DNA from: Anniella stebbinsi
Taxonomy: Eukaryota; Chordata; Lepidosauria; Squamata; Anniellidae
DNA: 64,000 bases
Assembly: GCA_029215795.1 (NCBI GenBank)
Contig: JARDYH010000007.1
Span: 92,643,263-92,707,262 of the forward strand
Direction of reading: 5' to 3'
The notes under the pieces: generated by a model
The model's database searches: none
What the model was told of the DNA's origin: nothing
Seen by the model: only the letters and a program-made list of their open reading frames with translations
Program-made: the position numbers and the translations under genes
Part shown: positions 10,054-20,955 of the stretch, one piece after another
How the letters are laid out: each line of letters begins with the position of its first letter
Numbering within the stretch: position 1 is the stretch's first letter

Positions 10054-10687
10054 TAGGGTGATCATATTTGGGAAACCAAAAAAGAGGACACCTAGTGGGG
10101 TGGCAGGAAAATGGCTTTCTGGGGCCACCTTAAAGTCCCCAATTGGAGTGGAGGAGGGGAAAGCATGTCATTCTCACCCCACCCCACTGCTCCATTCAGG
10201 CCCTTTTCTATAATGCCTGGGAATGACACGTTTTTCCCTTTTAAGGCCTTGATTGGAGCAGTGGGAGAGAATGACACACCTCCAGAAAGCATGTCATTCC
10301 CCCCTGCCATGCTAATGGTGGCCTTAAAATGGAAAGTGTGTAATTCCAGGTCATTATAGACTATTGCATAAAATCCCCCCTGACACTGAGGATAGAACAA
10401 AAACCAGGAGAAATCTGGGGAAATCCTGACAGTTTTTTATTATTTATTATTGCATTTATATCCCACCTTTTTTCCGCCAAGAAACCCAAGGCGGCATACA
10501 TAATCCTCCTCCTCCTCTCCATTTTATCCTCACAACAGCAACCCTGTGAGATGGGTTGGGCTGAGAGTCTGCAACTGGCCCAAAGTCACCCAATGGGTTT
10601 TCATGGCTAAGTGGGGAGTAGAACCCAGATCTCCCAGCTCCCAGTCCAACATTTTAGCCACTAGGCCACACCCTAGTGGTCACCCTA
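10054..10687. mobile_element. hAT-like element with TAGGGTGATCATA ends, carrying a nested SINE
   Basis: The left end is TAGGGTGATCATATTTGGG, the right end GTGGTCACCCTA. Flanks GAACTGAG (10046-10053) and GAATTGAG (10688-10695) agree at 7 of 8 bases. The interior has several AATGACA/TGTCATT words and GGCCTTGATTGGAGCAGTGG, but no transposase. A tRNA-type SINE (10433-10673) occupies the last third, only about 14 bp from the right end. Confidence 0.75.
10433..10673 (-). mobile_element. tRNA-derived SINE with CORE/MIR-like body
   Basis: Read on the minus strand, it begins GTGGCCTAGTGGCTAAAATG and has a degenerate RNA polymerase III B box, GGTTCTACTCC. It continues through a MIR-like body (CTCACAGGGTTGCTGTTGTGAGGATAAAATGGAG) and ends in GGTGGGATATAAATGCAATAATAAA. 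The second copy is at 53307-53533. It has no coding capacity; retroposition would depend on a LINE partner with a matching 3' tail, and the L2-type LINEs here are plausible donors. Confidence 0.8.
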
Positions 10688-10695
10688 GAATTGAG

Positions 10696-11404
10696 CCATG
10701 CCAAGTTGGAAGCAGATCAGTTCGTGCCTTGATTTTTAGGATATTTTTTTTAAAAGTTTGACTTCAATTTTTTTTCTAAAATTCAAGGCATGAACCAATC
10801 TGCTTTCAACTTGGCATGGCTAAAGCCTTACTTAAGAGGTACCATGGTGCCAAGTTTCATCTCTTCATCTTTACTTTCTTTCTTTTTTTTTATGTCAAGG
10901 GTCATTTTAAAAAAAGAGCCTTGAGTTTTAGGAATTTTTAAAACTTCAAACCCAATACTCCTCTTTGGGGTCAAGGCCCTAGACCCCAAAGAGGAGTATT
11001 GGGTTTGAAGTTTTAAAAATTCCTAAAACTCAAGGCATAAACAGATCTGCTTCCAACTTGGCATGGCTCAATCCCTACTTAAGAGCTACCATGCTGTCAA
11101 GTTTCATCCCTTTCTCTTTAAAAATGATGGAATTGTAAGCATTTTAGTTAATTAAAAAAATTAAATTGAAGTTTTAAACATTTCTAAAAATCAAGGGATG
11201 AATGGATCTGCTTCCAACTTGGCATGGCTAAATCCCTACTTCAGAGCTACCATGGTGCCAAGTTTCATCTCTTTATCTTTAATTTCTTTTTTAAAACTTG
11301 TACTGCTCAAGGTCCTGGACCCCAAAGAGATTTCTGTTTGAACTTTAAAACATTCCTAAAAATCAAGGCATGAACAGATCTGCTTCATACTTGGCATAGC
11401 TATA
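10696..11404. repeat. cluster of diverged ~145-200-bp repeat modules with inverted copies
   Basis: The phrase CTTGGCATGGCT with CCATGGTGCCAAGTTTCATC and AAAATCAAGGCATGAACAGATCTGC recurs at about 10780, 11030, 11190 and 11350, with an inverted partial copy at 10696-10740. Reverse complemented, a unit resembles the module in the 54843-57829 palindrome (AAAGAT-GAAGGATGAAACTTGG...GATTGGTGCATGC). The block includes a perfect hairpin (10919-11035). No coding frame runs through it. It is probably the interior of an old, eroded DNA element whose ends I cannot place. Confidence 0.5.
10919..11035. repeat. perfect hairpin, 54-bp arms, 9-bp loop
   Basis: The arm 10919-10972 (starting CCTTGAGTTTTAGG, ending GGGGTC) is exactly complementary to 10982-11035. 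The loop is AAGGCCCTA. The lack of mismatches is notable beside the diverged repeats around it. Confidence 0.9.
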
Positions 11405-11410
11405 TCCCTC

Positions 11411-11481
11411 TGTCAAAGTTCTGACTGGTTCTGACTGAAACTCTGAGCAGATTCACCACCCCACTGACATCTGAGCCACAA
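11411..11481 (-). mobile_element. half of a CAGTGGAGG-family MITE
   Basis: GTTCTGACTGGTTCTGACTG through CACCCCACTGACATCTGAGCC is the right arm of the family. The left arm is missing. Confidence 0.65.
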
Positions 11482-11491
11482 GCCCATCCCA

Positions 11492-11722
11492 TACTAGATG
11501 GTTCATTGGATCTGAGGCTCTAGGAGGTGCTATCTTCTGTTCCAGCTTGCCTACTCTCCATGATTGTGTATTCACTTATTCTGCACTATCATGCATTCCA
11601 CAGCATTCTATGTGGTCGATTTCCATTCTTCTGCACTAAATTCCATTATTCCACACCCCACTGTACCGTGTTGCCTCCTGCTGCACTGAATACGGTCCTT
11701 CTACATTCCACCAGCCTGCACT
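11492..11722. repeat. unclassified interspersed repeat R2 (copy 2)
   Basis: It aligns with 4632-4906 throughout (CTAGATGGTTCATTGG ... CACCAGCCTGCACTG). It is sandwiched between two right halves of the CAGTGGAGG MITE in the same orientation (11411 and 11726). This suggests it may be part of a longer element that has MITE-like sequence at both sides. Confidence 0.6.
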
Positions 11723-11725
11723 GTG

Positions 11726-11813
11726 AAGTTCCTTTATAGTTCTGACTGATTCTGGCTGAAACCCTGAGCAGATTTCACTGCCACACTGACATCAGAACCA
11801 CTAGCCTCCATTG
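11726..11813 (-). mobile_element. half of a CAGTGGAGG-family MITE
   Basis: GTTCCTTTATAGTTCTGACTG through ACCACTAGCCTCCATTGG is a right arm, diverged from that at 11411. Confidence 0.65.
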
Positions 11814-13407
11814 GAGGGGGCACATGGGATCTTAATGTGTGGTCAGAGGCAACAATTTGAAATCTATCAGTGATGCTTGATGCATAATGGCTGGGGAGTT
11901 CTCACTTGGTGTTGCAGTCCATGAGGGGATGAAAGCTCATGCATGCATGCACTTGGTTCCCCCAAGAAGAGCAGAGGTTGCACCCAGAGGAAGTAATCCT
12001 TGGCCTGGTGTGTTTGCTGAGGAATTTGCAGATGTCAAATTGCCCTTAAGCCATGAACAATCCTGGAAATGACCTTGAGGATATTTTAGACTACGCAGCT
12101 TTAATTTGCCATCAATATTATTGGACTTTATATTCATATGATCATTACTTCCTAATGTGCTAAGTGGATGTTGATCTTGGAAAAAAGAAATCTGTACTAA
12201 CTAGATAATACCATTACACACCAGCATAGCACTTAGAGATAGTTTACATAGATATGTTTATGACTACAATATGAGTGAGGACCTGCATGTAGCACATTCA
12301 CATCACCTCAAACACAATGCTTTTCAGTAGAGTTGGAATGCCATCAAACATTGCTGCCACCCATCAAGTGTTTGCTAATCAGTGGTGCAGAAACAAAGTG
12401 ATGTGTGAATATGTATAGAACCATCGCACAGAGTAGCGATTCCCAATCTGTGCGCAATCACGGCACACTAGCATGGAACACAAGAAGGATTGAAGCATGC
12501 TTTGGTTTAAGCCACCATGTTGAAGACATCCCCCACTCTCTGTCTGTTGGAGTGGGGCCCCTGCGTGCAGCACTGTTTCCCCCTCTCTCCATCGATATAT
12601 GGGCAGCAACATTCATCAGGAGATACCAGGATTCCCTGATCCACCCCAGACTATGAGCTCCATCACACCAGTGATTGAGTGCACTCTCGCCATGCCTGGT
12701 CTGTGGATTTGCAGCACGGTACTCCCATGATGCCTTGCCTGACCTGCTGACACCCCGCCTCTTCCCCAGCCTTTTCTGTTTTTTCCTAGAATGCTAAAAG
12801 TCTGGATTATTTTCCTTAAGCGCATTTAATGTGCCCTTAAACCCCTGTGTAGTTTTCCTTACAAAGGAAAATATGTGTTGTGACGGGAGTCTTGCTGTTG
12901 GCTTGAATGGATTGCATCAGATCCTGGCAGGGAAAAGTAATCTGTCCCAGCAGCTGGCTCCAAGCCTCAATATAAAACCCAAACCTTGCATCCCAGGCTC
13001 AAAAGCCTTTTTTTAAATCATACAATGCCTGAATCTCTGCAGAGACATGATTGTACTCCATCAATGCCCCAAAGAGCCAGACTAAAGGTTCGTTCCATTT
13101 TTGCCCGGCAGAAAGACGGTCTAGTTGAAGTACTCCTCTGACAGAACCTGACTGGAGGGAGAAAGAGAAGGGGAGGGGTGGAGTGGAGTGGAAGAGCGAA
13201 GTAGCGAAAGAGCAGCTATTCAGGTGAAAGGGATCATAAGCTTGACATGCTTTTTATCAGAGGTAAAAGATAAATGGGGGGGGGGGAATTAGGTGTGGTG
13301 GAGCTCTATAGCTACCAGCTGGAGAACAAGAATCCCAAAAGGATCATCTTGGTGCACAGAGCACGGCCCTATCCCTGCGCTCTGCCTGGGTCTGCTGAGA
13401 GGCAGGG
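11814..13407. other. unassigned sequence
   Basis: No gene or clear repeat. A G run lies at 13275-13285. The open frames are short, without start context or domains. Confidence 0.4.
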
Positions 13408-13677
13408 TGTCATGTTTTCAGCTACAGAGTCTTATCAGCTTTCTCTGACTGGGAATCCAACCAGCAATGACACTCCCAGGATTCCAGGAGTAACAAGCAG
13501 AAATAAGCAAACACACAGGCCAGTTCACAGAGCCCAAACAGCAAAGATGCAGAGGCAAAGTCTAAAGTCCGGTCCGAGGTCCACTTCAACAAAAATCCAA
13601 TCCAAGGTCAGGAATGCAGAAAACATGGTGTAATCAGCGGAACCAGCAACAGTCACAACCGTTGTTGCCAGTGCTGA

Positions 13678-13685
13678 CTTTTATA
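13678..13685 (-). promoter_or_regulatory. TATA-like box of the LTR
   Basis: Minus-strand TATAAAA in the context TTGTATAAAAGTC, about 405-410 nt into the LTR, a usual place for the U3/R boundary. No experimental support is possible from sequence. Confidence 0.45.
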
Positions 13686-13840
13686 CAAGGCTTTGGCCTG
13701 GACCACCCATCTCCAGCTGTGACTCATCAATGAACCTTCCATCTCAGCCAGCTCTATAAGGGCGGCATTCACAGACCTGAGTTTCTGGTCTGCAGTCAAG
13801 GACTTTTCCTCACAGGTTGGATTTGCTCCCTGCGCTTCAA

Positions 13841-14086
13841 TCACCGTCTTTCCCGAGGGCTGGGTGGAGACCTCGCTTCTGGCTCAGAATCTGCACAATC
13901 GGAGACTGGAGGAGGTGGAGGAGGATGGCCTTCACTGGGCACTCCTGAGGGGCCTGCGTCCTTTTCAGCCACACGTCCCCTCTCTTCCTGCACCGCTGCC
14001 TCTGGAATAACCTCAGGGGAAGGAGAGTCCACAAGCTCAGGTAAGTCCGGTTGCTCCTCAGAAGAAGACTCCTCAGGAGGGGCCAT
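13841..14086 (-). other. 81-codon acidic, proline-rich open frame inside the LTR
   Basis: ATG lies at nucleotides 5-7 of the LTR. The predicted peptide is rich in Glu, Ser and Pro (early SSSEEQP, later PPPPPP), with no recognised fold. In some LTR elements the last internal reading frame runs into the 3' LTR, so this may be the tail of a polyprotein rather than an independent gene. It may also be chance. A longer overlapping frame (13837-14253) in another register crosses the LTR edge and is probably meaningless. Confidence 0.3.
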
Positions 14087-14095
14087 GACACAGGG

Positions 14096-15754
14096 GCTAT
14101 GTCAAGACAAAAAATTAACTGGGTCCTTCTTTGCAAGGACGATGCCTGCCCACAGTTCTGGAGTTGATCAAGTTGATCAATTTTGATTGTAGAGGGAAGT
14201 GTGCTTCCAGTTTCAATCCTGGGGGGTGGGAAACACCTGTTCCCAGGTATCACAAGCTTGGGAAATGTGGAGGTTTGTCATGATGTTCTGCTTGCACTTC
14301 TGGCACCTTCCCCCTTTTCTTTGCCCTTTGGAGCATCAATCCCAGAACCAGATGGACCCCTCAAGTCATCCCTTCCTCCCCTGCATGGTGAGCAGGTCCC
14401 ACCAAACACATTCTGTTGTCTGAAGTAAAAATCAAGATGGAGCCTTCTCCCATTCCATGCACAAAAGCCAGCCGGTCTGCTTCTCCAACACTAGCAATGG
14501 GACAGCATCCTCAACTGGCCCTGAAGGCAGCAGGCTAGCTTAGGGGTCTCAGGGGAGGCTGCTTGGCACACAGCTCTCTCCTCCAACACCTGGTTGCTCC
14601 CTCCCTACATCTGCTACCACCAGAGACTGCTTCACTCTGCCTCATGGTAGGGCCGGCCCTGATGGTGAGCATTTTACTCTGCTCTAGTCTGCCTATAAAC
14701 TGTTGCTGGGCCGTGCTTTGGCTTTTGCTTTATCCCAGACAATAAATCGAGACACCATCAATCCTCTCTTATGAACCTCAAGGCAGTCCCTTTTATTTCC
14801 CTCAAGATAAAACAAGGAGATTGCGTGCCCAGAACCACTAGATATTAAACAGGCCACAGTCAGGGATCTCCAAGAGTTCATTTCAATTGCATTCTTCTTT
14901 GCGTGGGGCGGCTAAACAAACCCACCTCTCAATACGACAGGAAGCAAAATTATAACATCTCACAAGGGGAGAGAGAGGAGATGCCAGGTGGCTGGTGTGC
15001 TGGATACACTGAGAATCACATTCTCTGTGATTAAGGAAGGACCCAAGAGAGCTTGGGAATGTGCCGGTGTCCAAATGAAGGACACGGGTCCTGAAAAGAA
15101 TTCAGATGTGGGGTTCCAGAAAGGGCAGCAGTACTGCCCAACAGGCAATTCAGAGGGGTCCTGGGGATAGGGGAAATTTAGGGGAACTCCTTAAGGAGGG
15201 ACACCCCAGATCCTTGGGATAGCAGAGTGTGAGTTGCTGAGACAAATGCACCCCCTGCCCCAATTTGTGCTGATGGCACATTCCTTGTCCTCGTTACTGA
15301 GAAGCAAATCGCCCTCAACTGCTCCTCCACCTCCATGGGCCAGGCGAAAGGGGATGTGATAAGGAAAAGGCTCAAGTGCGCTCTACTTCAACACCACCCC
15401 CACCCCACCCCCACCCCAACCTGGTACTCTTGAGATGTGCATTTTGAAAAATGTTGTGCATTTTGAGAAAGCGGAACCGTTGGCTCAAAGGTTCGGGGTA
15501 GAAGTTTGTGGTGTCCTAACTCTCCCTCATCCCCTAGTTTTCCTCATATCTCCCCATGTAGTTGTATGGATTAGAAGAAGCAGAGCAGCAATTGGAAAAA
15601 GTCTAAAGGAGGCAATGCCACACACTACAACAGCTGGCTGGGGCGTCTAGGAATTGTAGTTCAACACAACTGGAGTGCACTAAGTTGAGGAAGACTTGCA
15701 CTCGAGGGGAGGCTGATGACTGAATCCTGTCCCCAAAATAGTTCCGGCCCCTTG
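14096..15754. other. unassigned sequence with a worn MITE
   Basis: A decayed hAT-like MITE fragment lies at about 15610-15705 (GGAATTGTAGTTCAACACAA). A CCCCA-rich tract spans 15393-15418. Nothing else is recognised. Confidence 0.35.
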
Positions 15755-15842
15755 GATAGCTCCTTTAGATACCTGGCTGGTCCTGACTGAAACCTAGGAT
15801 GGATTCACCTCCCCACCAAAACCAGAGCCATTAGCCTCCACT
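15755..15842 (-). mobile_element. half of a CAGTGGAGG-family MITE
   Basis: GGATAGCTCCTTTAGATACC through GAGCCATTAGCCTCCACTGG is the right arm of the family. No left arm is nearby. Confidence 0.65.
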
Positions 15843-16027
15843 GGAAAGTGGGGTGTAAAATTCCTCTCTAACTGAGCTACCAACATATCTTGAGGCTGTT
15901 ATGGCTCTGGCAGCAATGCCCCCCCCCTCCAGCTCCAGTACATCCAGCTGCACAGCATCTGCCAAAATCCCAAATTCCACATAAATATTCAAGATGCAGC
16001 AGCCCTGTTCTCTTCCTTGAGACATGG

Positions 16028-16064
16028 ACACACACACACACCTCCCCCCACACACACACACACA
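16028..16064. repeat. (CA)n-type simple repeat
   Basis: Two ACACAC runs separated by CCTCCCCC. Confidence 0.8.
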
Positions 16065-16149
16065 GGGCTACTAACTTTCTCTTCCATGTTTTAGTGGTGG
16101 GAGCAAGAAAGGAGATTTGGTGGAGGAAAAGACTCCTGCAGGGTTTTAA

Positions 16150-16274
16150 GGTAATCCCAGGCAAGTTCAGTCAGGAAAATCCTCTACAACTCCCAGCTTC
16201 CCCCAGCCAGCCATGGGGAATGCTAGCAGTCGCAGGACTTTTTTTTCCTGTCTGAACATGCCTGGGATTGCGAC
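16150..16274. mobile_element. MITE with (G)GTAATCCCAGGCAAGTTCAG ends
   Basis: The left arm GGTAATCCCAGGCAAGTTCA GTCAGG is complementary to the right end CCTGTCTGAACATGCCTGGGATTGCGACC. The interior has ACTCCCAGCTTCCCCCAGCC. It belongs to the same family as 2194-2266. Noncoding. Confidence 0.6.
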
Positions 16275-16671
16275 CCAAATTGTGGCTGTCTTTTTATACC
16301 TCATCATTATCAGAGTTCTCAGGTCCTCACATCTACTCTAACAATCACTATATCAGGAATTCCCTTCCCCTAACTGGCCAACGCATCCTTCTAACCGTTT
16401 GTAGAATTTGTCACTCTTAAGCACTTTTACCAAGGGACCCACTTCTGAGTAGACGTGCGTAAGATTGTGCTGCGTGCGATTGTTGCTGCACAGGCTAGTG
16501 CCGATTTTTTGAATCAGAATCATTGAATCAGAATCATTCCCAGCGAAGGAAGTATTGATTTGGTGTCCTATTTGTTTGGATTTCTTTCTCAAAGTCTCAG
16601 GGAAGCTTCCAGAATTGTCCATTGCATTACATACAACTTAATGCTGTAAAACATGAAAATACCAATAGACA

Positions 16672-17161
16672 AGCCTCCTACCACAAGCTAAGTCCTCTAT
16701 CACTTCGGTGCTTCAAGAGCTCCACTGGCTGCCGGTGGCTGCTAGGATGCACTACAAGGTTTTATTCACTATGTATAAAGCCCTGCACTGCTTGGGCCCT
16801 GGTTACTTGAGTGCTCACCTTGCTCCTGTGTCCCACCATTGGCAGACGTGCTCTCAGGGGCAGGGTGACCTGATCGTCCCCCGCTACAATTTGGAATGTG
16901 CAGGGGCCAGGGCCTTCTCAGTGGTTGGCCCCCGATTATGGAACAATTTCCCACTGGAGATTAGACAGGCTCCCACCGTCAATTGTTTTAAGCGCCTCTG
17001 TAAGGGGTTATTTTCACAAGAGTTTGGGGGAGGGGTGGTTTAAATTTTAATGTGGGTTGAGGGTTCTTAATCAAAATTGATTTATGTATTATAGTAAAGC
17101 GCCACGATGCCGGAAATGGTAAGGTGGTGCTATAAAAATCTTTTAAAATAAAAATAAATAA
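16672..17161 (+). mobile_element. L2/CR1-clade LINE 3' end
   Basis: It encodes LQELHWLPVAARMHYKVLFT, ALHCLGPGYLS, then ARAFSVVGPRLWNNFP and a frame ending at TAA 17041. A 3' UTR ending in ATAAAAATCTTTTAAAATAAA follows. It is the extreme C-terminus of ORF2, from a subfamily different from that at 6413. Upstream polymerase motifs are absent. Confidence 0.8.
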
Positions 17162-19742
17162 GTTTCCCTCCTCCTAAAATACGCCCTCCCATTTCCCACG
17201 GTGTTCATTGTTCTCCTTCCTGCTGCTCTGGTGCCACCCCCCCACACCTCCACCTCCCCCCCACTCTCACTCACATCTCATCCAGATCTCTGTCCCTATA
17301 ACTCAGTTCAGCCTATATTCGTCAGTTAAGGGTGCAATGCTAAGCATGTTCAGGCAGGGGGAAAAGTCCTACCTCTCCCAGCATCAATGGGAGAAGAAGG
17401 CGTACATTGCATGCAATCGAGGCTTACGTTTGGAAAAATATGGACGAAAACACGCACGGCTTCTCATGCGAAAAGGGGGGGGGGGAGGAAGTTCCCCATC
17501 TGAGACGGCCTCGAGGCAGAATTTGGCGAACTTTAGCAAACTGATTTGCGCGCCCATATGCTCAACCCTTAGGACATATTGCGGCCAGCTTCGTTTGACA
17601 GCAGGCATGGCAGCGCTTATGGGTTATGCTGGGTGATATTTGCCTCTCATCCCTCTGAAGTTTCCTGCTGGAGAGTCTTGTTAATCCACCACCCACCCAC
17701 CCCACCCCCACCGTACACGGGCTGAGAGGAGATGCCTGGGCAAATTAGCATGAGCCCTCTCCTCTCGGTTGGGTGAACGCTTGCCTTTTGTTTTAACGTC
17801 AGCTTTCTGGCTATAAATATGCATTAGGCTAGAACGAGGAAGCCCCCTTTTTCCCCTCATTGTCCTCCTCGAGGGAGATCTGCCACGGCTTTGATAGAGA
17901 GCAGCACGCATGAGGCGCTCAGAATGGGGAATGCGAGGAGGCCTCCCTTTGATCTCCATGTCCTTGGCAAAGGCACAGCAGATATGAGCTCCAAATCAAC
18001 ACGCTGTTAACGTGCACCACTCTCCAAGGAGGACAAAGGCAGGGCAGGGAGAGACGGCCAAATGGAGTGCTTGATTCCCCATTCGGCATACCTGGGCTCA
18101 CGGCTCCATTCCCTTCAGCATTTTAGGTTTCCCAGGTGGGATTGCAGCTCCTTTTCTGCAGCTATTCTGTGTGTGCCGTGACAATGGCACTCTCTGGTGA
18201 TCATCAGAGAAATAACAGCTCCCTGCATTTAGATGCACTTTGATGCTGTTCATTTACCTCTTACCATAACTGCCAGCGCTAACACAAGATCACCCTGTCG
18301 TACAAAACAAAAAAGCGAAAGAACAGAAGGATGCCCCCCCCCCTCCCTTCTGTCTTTGAAAGATATTCAGATTTGGTCATGGGTGAATTGAAATTTTGTT
18401 TGATTCGTGTATTTTCAAGAAGAATTTACCAAAATGTGCACATTTCTCTGTAAAAGAAAAGAATTTGAGAAGTTGACTTCCCTCTGAGGTCAGAAAAGAA
18501 ACCTCAGAGGAGGAGGAAGAAAGGGGGTTTTCCAGTGGGCAGGGAGGCAAGGAGACCAGAGAGGCCAGGATATGGGATATCCAGAGCCTCCTCCAGCATC
18601 TTTCTCTCCCCCTCCAAAGCACCCTCACTTGTTAGCTCTGAAACAAAAGACAGGTGGATATAAAATGCATGTTTATATGGGGGCGTTCCATATGTATGGC
18701 ATGGGGCGGTGGCGAGCAAAAGCCGGGTGAAGAGCAAGCCTAGACAAAGGGAGATTGAACGAGACACATGTAGATTTATTTTTATGCCACACCAGCAGGG
18801 AAATAAAAGGCATCAATAAATTATATTATTTCTCCAGCCGCTCTGGAAACATGAACAAGATGTCTGGTGCTGACAGCAGGAGCCTCTGAAACACCAAATT
18901 GAATGACAAACTTCATTTCCAGGTGCATTTCCCAGGCATGCCCATAATGGAAGCAGCAATACGGGAGGAGGATGTAGGCTGGGGGATGCTTTCGATGCTG
19001 CTCAGCCTCCCCGCCCTGCTCTCAGCCACCTTCACGCTCCTCGGGTTTCTTCTGCTGTGCCTGAGGCAGTTGCCAACTTTTCTCTGGATCCGCTCCTCTG
19101 CCTTTAGCAGCCGGATAAGACGCAGGAACAATTTGGCAGGTGACTATTTCCTGGCATGGAGTTCAAATGATGTGGAAGGGGGTGCTTGTTAAACGCTGCC
19201 CAAGAACAAAGCCCACCACTTCCTGGCCCACAGCGCCACCTCTTACCGGCTACAATATGCAGCCACAGACCCAATAACACCAGAAGGTTGGGCACAAGCC
19301 AGGAAGTTGTTACATATGTGGGAAGCTGTCACATGACTCTTTCCAGCCAACCAGTGGAGTTTTCTCACACAATTTAAATCCAAGCTTCTTGTAGGGGTTT
19401 GGCCAGTATGCCGGGATCTAAACATTCCTTTTTATTGTTTGTGGTATGGTAAACACCTGCTACGTAGGAGGGAATGTTCTTTTCTTTTTCTTTTCTTTTT
19501 CCTTTCCTGTTTTTGCATTCAGATCCCAGCTGCATGATGAAGATTACAGAAATCTATGTAGTTAATACTTACTGGCTGAAAGCAAAAAAATTAACATCAG
19601 CAAAGGATTGGTTTAACAAGGGCTGTAATTATTGTTTACATATTTTTCCCACTGATGAGGACCAGTTTGGTCGAAACTTATTTGGAACATAGGCACTGTA
19701 TATTTGTATAGGCGTTTGGGGTGGGGTGGGGGGGTCAGTATT
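17162..19742. other. unassigned, comparatively low-repeat stretch
   Basis: A worn GGTGCAATGCTAAGCATGTT MITE fragment lies at 17329-17400 and a G run at 17475-17485. Otherwise 17500-19300 shows no transposon signature. Overlapping frames (for example 18899-19192) have no recognised domain. Candidate region for conserved noncoding sequence, as inference only. Confidence 0.35.
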
Positions 19743-19758
19743 GCAACTATTTATGTAT

Positions 19759-20245
19759 TTTTTTTACTGTATTTTTTATTCTTATTTCAAAGCAACACCT
19801 ATTTACATCTACAAACTTACAAACTTACAAACACTGTATACAAAGAAAAAAGAACAAAAAAAGAAGACAAGACAATGAAATACAAAATTAAGATTGACTT
19901 CTGATTTTCTCCACGTCAAAATTATGTAATCATATCTTATCTTACGCCATAGTCAGACGACCAAACTTCCCCTTCTTTTATATTACAATATTATCATCTT
20001 AATCTTTGAATCCACAGATAAATACATCATTTTTTTCTTGCCTCTGCAGAAAGTCAATAAGAGGTTTCAATTAAAAATATAGATGTTGATTTCTCTCTAA
20101 TTATTTATGTCAGCTTTGCCATTTCCACCAACTCCACCATCTTCACCAGCCATTCCTCCATTGTGGGCACTATTGGTCCTTTCCACTTTTGCGCATACAA
20201 CAGTCTTGCCGCCGTTATCATATATAGGAACAAAGTCCCGTAGGA
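19759..20245 (-). mobile_element. old 5'-truncated L1-type LINE
   Basis: On the minus strand it encodes a decayed L1 ORF2 C-terminus (ARLLYAQKWKGPIVPTMEEW..., matching MIAKNWKGQGSYTIEEWYKE of the 32-kb copy). It ends in a 3' UTR and a short A tail. Flanks GCAACTATTTATGTAT (19743-19758) and GCAACTATTTCCGTAT (20246-20261) match at 14 of 16 positions. This is a worn target duplication, so the copy is older than the one at 32 kb. Confidence 0.75.
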
Positions 20246-20916
20246 GCAACTATTTCCGTATGATAAAATGTTGGACTGTTAATTGGTGGTTTTCAACTTT
20301 GTATGAAATATAAAATTGTGATAGACAAATAGATAGATAGATTACCTTAAACCTATCTTGTTTTGCTGTTTGTAAGTGGTTAAGGCCAGAACTGCTGTAC
20401 TAGTGTTGGTACATGACTCTTTCCAACCATCCAGTGGCTGAAAAAGGCAGGTCTGTGGTGCCTGTCACAACCAGTAGGGAGGTGCCTTTGAGCATGGGTG
20501 GGGAACCTCAAGCCTGTGGGCTAAATCTGGCCCACCTGAGGTCCCAATCTCACCCTCTGGGGTGCCAAAGAAGGGTTGGGAGTAGTGTGGTCTTATCTGT
20601 AAGTTACTGGAAGGGGGCAGTGTTGCAGGTAGTTCATGGGAAGTTTGACCACAGCTAGCCTTAAGATCTCTATAGCGTACAGTGTGGTTTCCTATGCTCC
20701 TCTCCTTCCTTCCTTCTTCCCCCACCCCTCTCTCTCTCTGACCTTCCTCCATTGCTGGGAGCACACATGTCTGCTCTCTCTCTATCTCCAGCTGGTGTGA
20801 TGGAACACAAAATGGACAGAACAAACTCCTTTTGAAACTCTATACTGTACTTGCATTTATATGCAAGAATATTGTGAGTAAACTGTTTTTATCTTTTCTT
20901 CACCAAAGAAGGATAT

Positions 20917-20917
<1 letters not shown>

Positions 20918-20953
<36 letters not shown>
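20918..20953. repeat. (CT)n microsatellite
   Basis: About 18 uninterrupted CT units. Confidence 0.95.

Positions 20954-20955
<2 letters not shown>

Larger units (their letters stand above)
13408..14090 (-). mobile_element. solo LTR, probably Ty3/Gypsy-like
   Basis: The block has inverted ends TGTCATG...CATGACA and a perfect 5-bp duplication CAGGG (13403-13407 and 14091-14095). These are the marks of one LTR left by recombination between the two LTRs of an integrated element. On the minus strand it reads TGTCATGGCCCC first. A TATA-type box lies near 13679-13685 and the rest is untranslated-like. An 81-codon Pro/Glu/Ser-rich frame begins at LTR nucleotide 5. Assignment to Gypsy rather than an endogenous retrovirus rests only on the 5-bp duplication and end sequence. 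Confidence 0.8.

Noticed and set aside
10433..10673. tRNA gene
   Set aside because: The tRNA-like head has a degenerate B box and is fused to a CORE/MIR-like body and A/T-rich tail. It is a SINE, as is 53307-53533.
13837..14253. 138-codon frame crossing the LTR edge
   Set aside because: It runs from flanking DNA into the LTR in a register different from the 81-codon frame, so it cannot be a natural unit.
18899..19192. 97-codon frame with a hydrophobic segment
   Set aside because: The hydrophobic stretch suggests a membrane helix, but there is no family resemblance, no supporting context, and an overlapping frame on the other strand.
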